DNA from: SXOA01 sp046153945
GTDB taxonomy: Bacteria; Planctomycetota; Planctomycetia; Pirellulales; Pirellulaceae
Assembly: GCA_046153945.1 (NCBI GenBank)
Contig: JBJXFF010000090.1
Coordinates: 38,691 to 102,690, forward strand
Direction: 5' to 3'
DNA: 64,000 bases
The notes under the pieces were generated by a model. The model was given only the letters and a program-made list of their open reading frames with translations. It had not been told where the DNA came from and ran no database searches. A program made the translations under genes and the position numbers. Shown here piece after piece: positions 8,695-18,177 of the stretch (positions are counted from its first letter, which is position 1; each line of letters starts with the position of its first letter).

Positions 8695-8782
8695 AAAAAG
8701 CCCTTCTGGAGTGTGTAAGGTAAGTTGTCATTATATCGGCGCGGCCCGCAGCGAGAAACCGCATCCCCTAAAATGGGTCATC

Positions 8783-9679
8783 ATGCCTGCTCCCAGTTTT
8801 TTCATTGTCGGTGCTCCCAAATGCGGCACGACCTCGCTCAACGACTACCTGTGGCAGCACCCGGGCATCTTCATTCCAGCGCGGAAGGAGTTGCATTACT
8901 TCGGCAGCGACCTGAGGTTCTTGAAATCCGAGCGGCCGACGCGCGAGGAATACCTGGCCCACTTCGCCGCCGCCCAGCCGGGGCAAGTCGCGGGGGAGGC
9001 TTCTGTCTGGTATCTCTTTTCGGAGCTAGCGGCGAAGGAAATCCGTGAGTTTTGCCCCACGGCCAAGATCATCATCATGCTGCGGAATCCGGCCGACATG
9101 ATGTACTCGCTCCACAGCCAGTATTTGTTCGAGAGCAATGAGGATTTGGCCGACTTCGCGGAAGCTCTGGCCGCCGAAGAAGACCGCAGTCAAGGCCGCC
9201 GTCTGCCACTGGGCTCGAATTATCGAGAAGGGCTCCTCTATCGCCGCGTGGCTAGCTTCGCTGGCCAGGTTCGCCGCTATCTGGACGTCTTTCCCCGCGA
9301 GCAGATTCATATCATCGACTTTGACGACTTCTCGCGGGATACGTCGAGAGTCTACGCAGAGGTGCTTCAGTTCCTGGGTGTTGATCCGTCATTCCGCTGC
9401 GAGTTCGAAGTCCGCAATCCCAACAAGCAAGTCCGCAGCCGTTTCCTCCACAGTTTTCTCAACAACCCAGGCCAACTCGCCATCCTCCTCGGCCGCCTTA
9501 TTCCCCAATCCCTTCGCCGCTCTCTCATCAGCCGCGTCAAGAAGGCCAATTCCGCAGCCGCCCCACGGCCACCTCTTTCGCCGGAACTTCGCTCGCAACT
9601 CAATCGAGAATTTCGGTCGGAAGTAGAAGAACTGAGCAAGCTGGTAGGAAAGGATTTTTCCAAGTGGCTGAAGGAGTAG
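8783..9679 (+). CDS. Sulfotransferase (PAPS-dependent)
   Basis: A 298-residue cytoplasmic sulfotransferase that moves a sulfo group from PAPS to an unknown acceptor. The 5'-phosphosulfate loop is at the extreme N-terminus (F-I-V-G-A-P-K-C-G-T-T-S-L, Lys13). The 3'-phosphate-binding element is 'LRNPADMMYSLHSQY' near residue 105, with its conserved Arg and Ser. The ATG at 8783 was chosen because the loop begins a few residues later, as in the family; the open frame upstream (from 8660) overlaps the divergent promoter. Sulfated glycans and sulfatases are common in Planctomycetes, so a polysaccharide or lipid acceptor is plausible but not shown. Confidence 0.9.
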   Translation: MPAPSFFIVGAPKCGTTSLNDYLWQHPGIFIPARKELHYFGSDLRFLKSERPTREEYLAHFAAAQPGQVAGEASVWYLFSELAAKEIREFCPTAKIIIMLRNPADMMYSLHSQYLFESNEDLADFAEALAAEEDRSQGRRLPLGSNYREGLLYRRVASFAGQVRRYLDVFPREQIHIIDFDDFSRDTSRVYAEVLQFLGVDPSFRCEFEVRNPNKQVRSRFLHSFLNNPGQLAILLGRLIPQSLRRSLISRVKKANSAAAPRPPLSPELRSQLNREFRSEVEELSKLVGKDFSKWLKE

Positions 9680-9776
9680 GAGGCGAGAAGGAGAGATGGA
9701 GAGAATGAGAAACGGGGAGACAGAGAGTGGGTGCTAAATAGCCTCGGATCCTGTAAGTACCTTTGTCTCCGCTCCT

Positions 9777-9858
9777 AACCGTGTCCTCCGCGTCTTCCGT
9801 GTCCCAAACACTTCACCCTCTGTGTCTTAGCGACTTTGCGGCTTTGCGTTTTGCGTTT
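9777..9858. repeat. CTTTGTG/CTCCGCG-type degenerate intergenic repeat
   Basis: A run of related short words (CCGTGTCC, CCGCGTCTTCC, CTCTGTGTCTTAG, GACTTTGCGG, CTTTGCG) fills most of the gap between the sulfotransferase and glucosidase genes. Words of the same type recur inside the composite repeat at 26573-26775 and at about 19676-19710. It is non-coding. Confidence 0.55.
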
Positions 9859-9886
9859 ACCGTCCGACAGATGCTAGAGTAACCCC

Positions 9887-12604
9887 ATGTTCCTCTCCTA
9901 CTCCCTCGACGCTGAACAAACCCGCCTGCGCGAAAACGCCGCCCGAGAGAAGAATTGGAGCCGCTGGGGGCCCTATCTTTCGGAGCGGCAGTGGGCGACG
10001 GTGCGGGAGGATTATTCGGCCAGTGGTGACCCCTGGAGCTATTTTCCGCACGATCACGCCCGCAGCCGGGCGTATCGCTGGGGGGAAGACGGGCTGCTCG
10101 GCATTACCGATCGTCAGTGCCGCCTCTGCTTTTGTCTGGCTCTGTGGAATGAGGAAGACCCGATTCTCAAGGAACGTCTGTTCGGGCTGACCGGACCGCA
10201 AGGGAACCACGGGGAGGACGTTAAGGAACTCTATTACCACCTTGATTCCACGCCGACGCACTCCTATTTCCGGGCGCTCTACAAATACCCGCATGCCGAG
10301 TTCCCCTATCGCCAGCTTGTGGAAGAGAACGCCCGCCGTGGCAAGAAAGATCCGGAATTCGAACTCAGCGACACTGGCATCTTCGCCGAGAGCCGCTATT
10401 TCGATGTCTTTGCCGAATACGCCAAGGGGAGCCCGAACGATCTGCTGATTCGGATCACCGTGGCGAACCGCGGGCCGCAGGAGAGACGGCTTCATCTGCT
10501 GCCGACGCTGTGGTTTCGCAATACCTGGATTTGGGGTTGCAAGCACGAAGGGTGCGACGCCAAGCCGAGACTCGCATTGGCCGAGGATCAATCGCTCGTC
10601 GCCCAGCATGAGACGCTGGGAAACTTCCGCTTCCACGCCGATATCGCCAGCGACGGCACTGCGCAGCAATGGCTCTTCACCGAGAACGAAACGAATTCCC
10701 AGGACCTGTTTGGCGTCCCCAATTACACGCCCTATGTAAAGGATGCCTTTCACAAATTTGTCGTGGAGGGAGACCAAGACGCCCTCAGCCACTTCCACTT
10801 CGGCACCAAGGGGGCGGCTCACTACATCTTGAACGTCCCGGCCGGCGGTCAAGTCTCCGTCAACCTCCGCCTCTACGCGGATGGCGAGGCACCGCCACTC
10901 CCATTTGGCAAAGAGTTCGACCAAGTTTTCACGATCCGCAAGCAGGAAGCGGACCAGTTCTACGCCACGGCGATTCCCGGCAAGCTGCCGCCGGCTCAAA
11001 AAGAAGTCGCCCGCCAGGCTTACGCCGGCCTCCTCTGGTCGAAGCAGTTCTATCACTACATCGTCGAAGACTGGCTCAAAGGGGATCCGGAAACGCCGAC
11101 GCCCCCCGCCAGCCGCCTGGCGGGAAGGAACAACGACTGGCCCCAGCTCTTCAATCGGGACATCATCTCGATGCCCGACACCTGGGAGTATCCGTGGTAT
11201 GCCTCCTGGGACCTGGCATTCCACATGCTCCCGTTCTGCCGCATCGACCCGCAGTTCGCCAAGGACCAGCTCCAATTGTTTCTGCGCGAATGGTACATGC
11301 ACCCCAGCGGGCAAATTCCGGCTTACGAATTCAATTTCTCGGACGTGAATCCGCCGGTGCACGCCTGGGCCTGCTGGCGGGTTTATAAAATCTCGGGCGC
11401 GAGCGGCGAGCGGGATCGCAACTTCCTTTCGGCCACGTTCCAGAAACTGCTCATCAACTTCACCTGGTGGGTCAACCGCAAGGATGTGCGGCAGAAGCAC
11501 CTATTCTCCGGCGGCTTTCTCGGCCTCGACAACATCGGCGTCTTCGACCGCAGCCGTCCGCTCCCGACCGGCGGACATTTGGAACAGGCGGACGCGACCG
11601 CTTGGATGGCCTTCTATTGCAGCACGATGGCGGCAATGGCCCTGGAACTCGCCTTTGGTGACTCCGCCAGCGAGGACATGGCCAGCAAATTCTTTGAGCA
11701 CTTCGTCTACATCGTCGACGCCATGAATTGCCTCGGCGGACGGGGCCTGTGGGACGAGCGGGACGGCTTTTACTACGACCAGATCATGGTGGACGGCAAA
11801 ACCACGCCGCTCAAGCTCCGCTCCATGGTCGGCCTGATTCCCCTCTTCGCCGCGGAAGTCCTGGAGGAACGTCGCCTGACTGAACTCCCCGGCTTTCGCA
11901 AACGGTTCGAATGGTTTCTGAAATACCGCCCCGATCTGGCAAAGCACATTACCTATCGGAAATACGAGGAGGGAGCCAAGACCTACGGGCGGTATCTCTT
12001 TGCCATCCCGTCGAAAGACCGGCTGGTGCGAGTGCTGAAGTACATGCTCGATGAGAACGAGTTCCTCTCGCCGCACGGCATTCGCTCCTTGTCGAAGATT
12101 TACGAAAAGCAGCCGTATGTCTTCGGGGTGAACGGGGAACGGGCGGAAGTCCGTTACGTCCCTGGTGAATCCGATTCCGGCATGTTCGGCGGCAACTCCA
12201 ACTGGCGGGGACCGGTCTGGTTCCCGGTGAACTACCTGATCATCGAGGCCCTGCAGCGCTATCACCATTTCTACGAGGACTCGCTCCTCGTGGAATGTCC
12301 CACCGGCAGCGGGCAGATGATGAACCTGCGGGACGTGGCTCTGGAAATCTGCCGGCGACTATTAACGCTGTTTGTCCCCGAGGACGGGGGCCGCAAGAGT
12401 GCGAACACCAACCAGGCGGGAGCCTGCCACGGCGGTGATCCGCTCCATCAAACCGACCCGCACTTTGCCCGGCTCCATCTCTTCCACGAATATTTTCACG
12501 GCGACACCGGCCGCGGCCTCGGCGCCAGTCATCAAACCGGCTGGACGGCCCTGATTATCCGCTGCATGGAAGTGTTGGCGGCAGCGGACCATGGTACGAA
12601 ATGA
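9887..12604 (+). CDS. GH63/MGH1-like glucosidase
   Basis: A 905-residue protein without signal peptide that resembles MGH1-type glycoside hydrolases related to GH63 (alpha-glucosidases). The N-terminal half is a beta-rich domain with 'DPWSYFPHDHARSRAYRWGE'. The C-terminal half is an (alpha/alpha)6 toroid with landmarks 'NNDWPQLFNRD', 'WEYPWYASWDLAFHM', 'PAYEFNFSDVNPPVHAWA', and 'NSNWRGPVWFPVNYLI', which carry the acidic residues expected in the active site. The likely substrate is an alpha-glucoside such as a glycogen-type or glucosylglycerate-type compound. A glycogen synthase gene lies 2.2 kb downstream, which loosely supports glucan metabolism. A terminator follows ten bases after the stop. 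Confidence 0.88.
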   Translation: MFLSYSLDAEQTRLRENAAREKNWSRWGPYLSERQWATVREDYSASGDPWSYFPHDHARSRAYRWGEDGLLGITDRQCRLCFCLALWNEEDPILKERLFGLTGPQGNHGEDVKELYYHLDSTPTHSYFRALYKYPHAEFPYRQLVEENARRGKKDPEFELSDTGIFAESRYFDVFAEYAKGSPNDLLIRITVANRGPQERRLHLLPTLWFRNTWIWGCKHEGCDAKPRLALAEDQSLVAQHETLGNFRFHADIASDGTAQQWLFTENETNSQDLFGVPNYTPYVKDAFHKFVVEGDQDALSHFHFGTKGAAHYILNVPAGGQVSVNLRLYADGEAPPLPFGKEFDQVFTIRKQEADQFYATAIPGKLPPAQKEVARQAYAGLLWSKQFYHYIVEDWLKGDPETPTPPASRLAGRNNDWPQLFNRDIISMPDTWEYPWYASWDLAFHMLPFCRIDPQFAKDQLQLFLREWYMHPSGQIPAYEFNFSDVNPPVHAWACWRVYKISGASGERDRNFLSATFQKLLINFTWWVNRKDVRQKHLFSGGFLGLDNIGVFDRSRPLPTGGHLEQADATAWMAFYCSTMAAMALELAFGDSASEDMASKFFEHFVYIVDAMNCLGGRGLWDERDGFYYDQIMVDGKTTPLKLRSMVGLIPLFAAEVLEERRLTELPGFRKRFEWFLKYRPDLAKHITYRKYEEGAKTYGRYLFAIPSKDRLVRVLKYMLDENEFLSPHGIRSLSKIYEKQPYVFGVNGERAEVRYVPGESDSGMFGGNSNWRGPVWFPVNYLIIEALQRYHHFYEDSLLVECPTGSGQMMNLRDVALEICRRLLTLFVPEDGGRKSANTNQAGACHGGDPLHQTDPHFARLHLFHEYFHGDTGRGLGASHQTGWTALIIRCMEVLAAADHGTK

Positions 12605-12614
12605 AAACGAAAAT

Positions 12615-12638
12615 GGGGTCAGGCTTGACCCCCTTTTT
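12615..12638 (+). terminator. Rho-independent terminator after the glucosidase gene
   Basis: Stem GGGGTCA (12615-12621), loop GGCT, stem TGACCCC (12626-12632), followed by CCTTTTT. The position, ten bases after the stop codon, fits transcription termination. Confidence 0.75.
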
Positions 12639-13047
12639 CGTTCTTGTCCCAACCCCGTTTTGCCGAATCCAAAAATCTTCTCTCGCTCGCTTGACGTTGG
12701 CACAACGGAATGCGTAAAAGTGTTCAGAGGAAGGCTTGCAACCGGGCGGAGAAGTGTCAAGGAGACGAGGTGCAAGGCCGGAGGCCTGCTCTGTTTATGT
12801 CAAGTGTGATTAATTAACAAGCACGCAAGTTAGTTGTTATTGATGTGAATAAGGAAACGCGCATTTTACGACCCAGTGAATAAACTTTCGACGAGATAAC
12901 CCGCGAACACAGAAGGGTTTAGGAAAATAGAAACGGACAGGGAGTACTCGAATAACAGCACGCGAATCATGAATAAAACGTTTCCTCCGGGGGGAGGCAG
13001 GCCTCGGGAGGCGGGCAGCGGATAAAAATCAGGCAAAGGAAACGGCA
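12639..13047. other. Gene-free stretch of about 400 bp upstream of the beta-helix gene
   Basis: No credible coding frame was found. The part at 12805-12960 is AT-rich compared with the surroundings and probably holds the promoter of the gene at 13048. A short palindrome (GGCCGGAGGCC, near 12776-12786) is present. The ribosome binding site AAAGGAAA lies just before the next ATG. Confidence 0.45.
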
Positions 13048-14592
13048 ATGTTCAAAACTTCAGTTGGCAGGTGGGTGATGCTGGCACTGGTGATTGCCCT
13101 GGCGGCTTGGGGGGGCAGTCACATTTTGCCAGGTGTCCAGTTGGCGGCTCAGAATGAGGAGCAGGAGAGACGGGCAATCGACGAGCGGGCAGCCCATTTC
13201 GTTAAGAGAGACCTCCAAAGAGCAGACGGAGTCGTCGACGATTCTGCGGCCATCCAAAGGGCCGTCGAGAGCAAGGCAGGGACGATTGTTTTGCCTGCTG
13301 GAACTTATCGGATCACGAAAACCATTGAGGTAAATCTCGACGAAGTCGGCTGGACGGCATTTGTTGGCGACGGTACGGCCAGGATCTTGATGGCCGGGCC
13401 GGGGCCGGCGATTCGGTTCACCGGTACGCACGAAGGGACTGCGGACCCGGCTTCGGTCAAGGACAACGTTTGGAACAAGCAACGAATGCCGCGGGTGAGT
13501 GGCATTGAAATTGTCGGCTCTCATCCCGAGGCGGACGGGATTGAGGCGAGCGGCACCATGCAACTCACGATCGAGAGCACACTGCTGCGTGAGTTGCGGC
13601 ACGGAGTGCGGCTGGTGAAGCGGAATCGGAACGTGCTGATTTCCGCCTGCCACATCTATCACTGCCGAGGGGTGGGAGTGTATTTGGACCACGTCAACCT
13701 GCATCAGACGAACATCGTCGGCTCGCACATCAGCTACAACGGCGGGGGCGGCGTGGTCGTCCGCGGGGGCGAGGTGCGGAATGTCCACATCAGCGGCTGC
13801 GACATTGAAGCCAATATGGACCTCGCCGGCGAGCCAACCGCGAACGTGCTATTCGACAGCACCGAGGGCTCGATGGCGGAGGGGGCCATCGTCGGCTGCA
13901 CGATTCAGCATGCCCGGACGACGCCGGAACGGAACTCCGCGAACATCCGCATCCTGGGGAAAGGAGTCTTTACGACGAAAGGAAAACAGCAGGAGGTGAA
14001 CTGCGGCCACATCACGATTGGAGACAACGTCCTCTCGGACATTCAGACCAACATCCATCTGGCCGGGGCCAGGGGCGTGACCATCACGGGGAACACGTTC
14101 TGGCAGGGGTACAAGCACAATCTGCTGGTGGAGGATTCGTCGCAGATTGTCCTGGGGGCGAACTTGATGGAACGGAACCCGATGTACGGCTACACCGACG
14201 AGGCGAAGAACAACGTCGTCTTCAAGAACTGCCGCGACTGCACGATCAGCGGCTTGCAACTGCACAACGTGCAGGAGAGCGATGCCGGCCTGACACTGGC
14301 CGAATGCCAGCGGATGCATGTCACTGGGAATACCATCCTGGACTGCGGAAAAGTCGGCATGCTGCTAACTAATGTCACTGACAGCCGGGTAGGGGACAAT
14401 GTGATTCGGGACGACCGGCTGGCGGCTGGCGACGGCGCGGCCGGCAGCAAGAATATCCCGCTGAAAACCGTTGGCGGCCGGGGCAATTGGTTTACTGGGA
14501 ATATGTGGACCGGCCAGCCGAGCATAGACGCCGCCAGCGGGACCGCGCAGAACAATTTTGCGACCCAGGTGGAGCGCGGCGGGGAAAAATGA
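13048..14592 (+). CDS. Secreted right-handed beta-helix protein (pectate-lyase/NosD-like)
   Basis: A 514-residue protein with an N-terminal signal segment (residues 8-30, hydrophobic, ending near the Gln-Leu-Ala-Ala cleavage area). The start of the fold is the pectate-lyase-3-type 'DDSAAIQRAVESKAGTIVLP', followed by 'GTYRITKTIEV'. The rest is a ladder of about ten short beta coils rich in G-N-x-I/V patterns, for example 'GVTITGNTFW', 'MHVTGNTILD' and 'SRVGDNVIRD'. Such proteins bind or cleave polysaccharides outside the cell. No catalytic triad can be identified with confidence, so lyase, hydrolase and pure binding roles all remain possible. The gene has its own upstream region and a long gap after it. 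Confidence 0.85.
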   Translation: MFKTSVGRWVMLALVIALAAWGGSHILPGVQLAAQNEEQERRAIDERAAHFVKRDLQRADGVVDDSAAIQRAVESKAGTIVLPAGTYRITKTIEVNLDEVGWTAFVGDGTARILMAGPGPAIRFTGTHEGTADPASVKDNVWNKQRMPRVSGIEIVGSHPEADGIEASGTMQLTIESTLLRELRHGVRLVKRNRNVLISACHIYHCRGVGVYLDHVNLHQTNIVGSHISYNGGGGVVVRGGEVRNVHISGCDIEANMDLAGEPTANVLFDSTEGSMAEGAIVGCTIQHARTTPERNSANIRILGKGVFTTKGKQQEVNCGHITIGDNVLSDIQTNIHLAGARGVTITGNTFWQGYKHNLLVEDSSQIVLGANLMERNPMYGYTDEAKNNVVFKNCRDCTISGLQLHNVQESDAGLTLAECQRMHVTGNTILDCGKVGMLLTNVTDSRVGDNVIRDDRLAAGDGAAGSKNIPLKTVGGRGNWFTGNMWTGQPSIDAASGTAQNNFATQVERGGEK

Positions 14593-14687
14593 GGTGACAA
14601 GTCGGGCCAAGTTGCTCGGTGCGGGTGGCCTGGGTGCAATGTGTGAGCTATAAACTAATTTCGCAAGTTAGCGAGAGTGGGAAAGAT

Positions 14688-14763
14688 GTAGGATGGGACT
14701 CCAGTCCCGTCCGTCCTTTTTTTTGAGCGTGGTAATTCGGACGGGACTGGAGTCCCATCCTAC
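14688..14763. repeat. Perfect 26-bp inverted repeat directly upstream of glgA
   Basis: Arms 14688-14713 and 14738-14763 are perfect reverse complements over 26 bases, with a 24-base spacer that contains a T8 run. Each arm carries its own small palindrome (GGACTCCAGTCC), so the element can fold as a long hairpin or a cloverleaf. The last base lies 18 bases before the TTG start of glgA. Confidence 0.92.
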
Positions 14764-14781
14764 GACAACTTCGAGGACCCT

Positions 14782-16287
14782 TTGAATATCCTGTTCGCCA
14801 CCAGCGAGGTTGCTCCTTTTGCCAAGACCGGCGGTCTCGCCGATGTCTGCGGGGCGCTGCCGGTCGAACTGACGCGGCTGGGGCACAATGTGGCCGTGAT
14901 CATGCCCCTCTATCGGCAGGTGAAGAACAGCGGCTATCCGATGGAGGCGCTGAACCTGAAGTTTGATATCCCGATGGGGAATAAGATCGTCCGCGGGCGG
15001 CTGCTGCGGGGGAACTTGCCGGGGACGACCGTGCCGGTCTTCTTTGTCGAGCAGGACGATTACTTCGACCGGGACGAACTGTATCGACACAAAGGGGAAG
15101 ACTACAAGGACAACTGCGAGCGGTTCGTCTTCTTCAGCCGGGCGACGCTGGAATCGATCCGGATGCTCAAGCTGGCGGTGGACGTGGTCCATTGCCACGA
15201 CTGGCAAGCGGGGCTGATCCCCGCCCTGCTGCAGATTGAATATGCTCACGCCCAGGGATATGAGGATGTGTCGTCGCTGATGACCATTCACAACCTGGCC
15301 TATCAGGGGTTGTTCTGGCACTGGGACATGCTGGTGACTGGGCTGGATTGGAAATACTTCAACATGCACCAGATGGAGTTCTACGGCAAACTCAATCTGC
15401 TCAAGACCGGCCTCGTTTTCGCCGACGGCATTTCCACCGTCAGTGCTCGCTACGCCCAGGAAATTCAAACGCCGGAGATGGGTTGCGGACTCGAAGGAGT
15501 GCTGCAGCGACGAGCCGACATATTGGACGGAATCGTCAATGGTGTGGACTTTGAAGTTTGGAATCCCGCCACCGATCAGCATCTGACAACGAAGTACGAC
15601 GTCACGACCTGGCAAGCCGGCAAAGCGGCGAACAAGGCGGCTTTGCAGGCGGAGTTGGGACTGCCGCAATCGCCAAACACGCCCATGCTGGGGCTCATCG
15701 GCCGGCTGGCGGATCAGAAGGGTTGGAACCTGGTGGCGGACGTGATGGGGCGATGGGTCCGCGAGACCGACGCCCAGTGGGTCATCCTCGGCACCGGCGA
15801 GCCCGGCTATCACGATCTCCTCGGCCACTTCAGCCGCGAGGCTCCGCATCGGGTCGCCGCCCGGTTGCAATTCAGCGAGCAGCTCGCCCACCGGATCGAA
15901 GCCGCCAGCGACCTGTTCCTGATGCCGAGCCAGTACGAGCCCTGCGGCCTCAATCAGCTCTACAGCCTCCGCTACGGAACCGTCCCGGTCGTCCGCTCCG
16001 TCGGCGGCCTGGCGGATACCGTAATTCCCGAGAGCGAGGAAAATACCGCTCGCGGCATCGCCACTGGTTTCACGTTCCAAGACTACTCGTCACAAGCTCT
16101 CGAAGGAGCTCTCAGCTCCGCGGTCGCCACCTACCATCACCGCAAGGACGTCTGGCAAAAGCTCGTCGAAACCGGCATGCGGCAAGACTGGTCCTGGCGG
16201 AAGAGCGCTGAGAAGTACGTCGCCGTCTATAAGCGGGTCCACCAGCGGCACGCCGAGGCGCGAGCCCGGCTGCTGGCGGGAAAGTAA
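14782..16287 (+). CDS. glgA: Glycogen synthase (ADP-glucose type, GT5)
   Basis: A 501-residue GT5 glycogen synthase that adds glucose from ADP-glucose to an alpha-1,4-glucan. The N-terminal substrate loop K-T-G-G-L-A-D-V begins at Lys15. The C-terminal Rossmann domain contains 'GLIGRLADQKGW' and the catalytic segment 'PSQYEPCGLNQLYSLRYG' followed by 'VRSVGGLADTV'. Length is close to that of E. coli GlgA (477). The start is a TTG at 14782, supported by GAGGA four bases upstream and by the fixed distance of the family N-terminus to K-T-G-G. A perfect inverted repeat ends 18 bases ahead and could influence initiation. No glgB or glgC gene is present in the window. Confidence 0.95.
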   Translation: MNILFATSEVAPFAKTGGLADVCGALPVELTRLGHNVAVIMPLYRQVKNSGYPMEALNLKFDIPMGNKIVRGRLLRGNLPGTTVPVFFVEQDDYFDRDELYRHKGEDYKDNCERFVFFSRATLESIRMLKLAVDVVHCHDWQAGLIPALLQIEYAHAQGYEDVSSLMTIHNLAYQGLFWHWDMLVTGLDWKYFNMHQMEFYGKLNLLKTGLVFADGISTVSARYAQEIQTPEMGCGLEGVLQRRADILDGIVNGVDFEVWNPATDQHLTTKYDVTTWQAGKAANKAALQAELGLPQSPNTPMLGLIGRLADQKGWNLVADVMGRWVRETDAQWVILGTGEPGYHDLLGHFSREAPHRVAARLQFSEQLAHRIEAASDLFLMPSQYEPCGLNQLYSLRYGTVPVVRSVGGLADTVIPESEENTARGIATGFTFQDYSSQALEGALSSAVATYHHRKDVWQKLVETGMRQDWSWRKSAEKYVAVYKRVHQRHAEARARLLAGK

Positions 16288-16350
16288 GCATTGATAATGC
16301 TACAATGAAGTCTGTCACGGTGACTTCACTCCTCACAGATTGGCCACAAT

Positions 16351-16719
16351 ATGCCTCGGACAGCGCCGTCACTTGGTGGCTGGCTTGCAATTGCGAATTG
16401 CATGGCGTGGGCAGCATTGATAGCGTCGACCAATTGCTACCGCGGACCGCTCCCGGAATGGCTGGAGATTCCCATCGGGATATTTGTCATCGCGATGTCG
16501 CTGCCGATTGCACTCCCTTTCTTGCTCCCAAGTTTGGACCATTATCATGGACCAACCTATGCAGGGCAGGTAATGATGGCGATTCTGATCGGAGTGAACA
16601 GCTTTCTGTGGGGGTATGGAATCGAATACGCACTGCGATGGACAGGCTATCTCGTTAAGCCACACCAGTCGCACGTCCCATCTGCTGAATCACGCCCCTC
16701 TTCGCCACCTTCTGGTTAA
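16351..16719 (+). CDS. Small integral membrane protein, 122 aa, unknown function
   Basis: A 122-residue protein with three likely membrane segments, at about residues 9-28, 40-63 and 70-92. A hydrophilic Ser/Pro-rich tail follows. No cysteine or histidine motif or known domain is apparent. It sits between glgA and the LRR gene on the same strand, 63 bases after glgA, and could share its transcript. The even spread of hydrophobic segments favours this frame over the overlapping one at 16305-16658. Confidence 0.55.
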   Translation: MPRTAPSLGGWLAIANCMAWAALIASTNCYRGPLPEWLEIPIGIFVIAMSLPIALPFLLPSLDHYHGPTYAGQVMMAILIGVNSFLWGYGIEYALRWTGYLVKPHQSHVPSAESRPSSPPSG

Positions 16720-16861
16720 AAATGGGAAATTGAGCGGAGCGGCTTCGAGACTGCCCTGTATGGTCTATCGGCGTCGATTCGTTCCCTGTAATTATGTGGA
16801 CGCCGACTCCCCCGCTGCTCTATCATGCCTTGGTAGCTCTAAAGCCAAGGCACTCTTCCCC

Positions 16862-18127
16862 ATGAGCAATGCGATGGGCACTTCCTGGTTCATCCGATTC
16901 GCCATCGCGCTGACATTCATCCTCACCAGCGTTATCCCAAGTCTCGCTCTGGACTCTGGCATTGAAAAGTCGCTCATCGAGCCACTGCCGTCGCCGATTG
17001 TGGTGGCGGGGAGTCGCGTCGGTTTCACCCGCGACCGCCTTACCGGCCGGATCAACGTCCATTTAGATCAGCTTCGCCCCGATCACGTTCCCGTGCTCAA
17101 GAAGCAGCGACGGCTCGGCACTGTCTTTTTCAGCTCGCCGAGAAATCGCATCACCAATGACGATCTCAAGCTGCTGATGGATGTTCCTCTCAGCGGCCTG
17201 GTGATTGCGAACGCACGGATTTCCGACCGAGGGCTCGAATCGCTCCAGGGTCATCCTAGCATCGAGTCCATCACGCTGGACCAGACGCAGGTTACCGATG
17301 GGGGAATCGCCCATTTGGGAACATTCCCCCGGCTGACCAAAATCTCCATCTCCAATGGACAGATCACGGATGACGGACTCCTCAGAATTGCCGAGATGAA
17401 ACAGCTGAGGTCGGTCTGGCTCTACAAGTGCTCGCGCATCACCGACGAGGGAGTGACGCAGCTCGCCAAACTAGACGGTCTGGAACGGCTGCTGCTCAAC
17501 AACAACGACAAGCTGACCGGCCGCATCATCAAGCCGCTTTGCAGCCTGAGCAAGCTCCACCGGCTGGAGCTGGACGGGATTAAGCTCACTCCGGCTGAGT
17601 GTGCGGACCTCGCGACTCTTCCAAACTTGGATACGCTCAGCTTATTGGGAACCGGACTGACCGATGAAGGTCTCCAGGCGCTCGGTCCCCTCAAGGGGCT
17701 CAAGTCCTTGGAACTCCAACGGGCCGCGATTACCGATGCGGGAGCCGTGCATCTGAAGCGTTTTGAACACTTGCGCTCTCTCGGCCTGTCCCAGACGGGC
17801 ATTGGCGACCTCGGCATCGCCGAACTGGAAAGCCTTCATGACTTGGAGACTCTGGGACTGGCCTCCACGAAAGTAACCGATGCCGGGCTCGCGTCGGTGG
17901 CCAAACTCAGCAAACTGAAAAGCCTCGATCTGGACGAAACGGCGGTTACGGATGCCGGAGTTCGGCTCTTGCGTGAACTTCCGAGTTTGGAATCGCTCTC
18001 CGTGAACAGCACCAAGGTTTCCGAGACTGAACTTGAGGGACTCTGCGAACTTCGCCCCAACATAGCGGTCTTCCCCACTCCTCAATCGGTCTTGGCAAAG
18101 CGCCTGCAACTGCTCAACAAGCCGTGA
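16862..18127 (+). CDS. Secreted leucine-rich-repeat protein
   Basis: A 421-residue protein. The ATG at 16862 was chosen because a signal peptide (about residues 8-28, ending S-L-A-L) begins right after it; the open frame extends 82 codons further upstream without coding character. From residue 110 on there are about eleven LRR units of 23-25 residues of the cysteine-containing / ribonuclease-inhibitor-like class, each with the phrase 'T/SDxGLxxLxxLxxLxxLxLxxT'. Examples are 'ITDEGVTQLAKLDGLERL' and 'VTDAGLASVAKLSKLKSL'. Such secreted LRR proteins are abundant in Planctomycetes and presumably mediate protein or surface contacts. The partner is unknown. Confidence 0.88.
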   Translation: MSNAMGTSWFIRFAIALTFILTSVIPSLALDSGIEKSLIEPLPSPIVVAGSRVGFTRDRLTGRINVHLDQLRPDHVPVLKKQRRLGTVFFSSPRNRITNDDLKLLMDVPLSGLVIANARISDRGLESLQGHPSIESITLDQTQVTDGGIAHLGTFPRLTKISISNGQITDDGLLRIAEMKQLRSVWLYKCSRITDEGVTQLAKLDGLERLLLNNNDKLTGRIIKPLCSLSKLHRLELDGIKLTPAECADLATLPNLDTLSLLGTGLTDEGLQALGPLKGLKSLELQRAAITDAGAVHLKRFEHLRSLGLSQTGIGDLGIAELESLHDLETLGLASTKVTDAGLASVAKLSKLKSLDLDETAVTDAGVRLLRELPSLESLSVNSTKVSETELEGLCELRPNIAVFPTPQSVLAKRLQLLNKP

Positions 18128-18177
18128 GTCTTCACAAGCTGCTGTTAACTCCTCGGCAGGTGAGTTAGGTTGCCGCT

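Noticed and set aside
9857..11500. Long minus-strand open frame (547 codons)
   Set aside because: Antisense to the GH63/MGH1-like glucosidase; no domain, and it mirrors the codon pattern of the real gene.
14668..16080. Long minus-strand open frame (470 codons)
   Set aside because: Antisense to glgA and the perfect inverted repeat; no recognisable protein features.
16616..16861. N-terminal extension of the LRR protein by 82 codons
   Set aside because: It overlaps the small membrane protein gene, and the signal peptide begins at the ATG at 16862.
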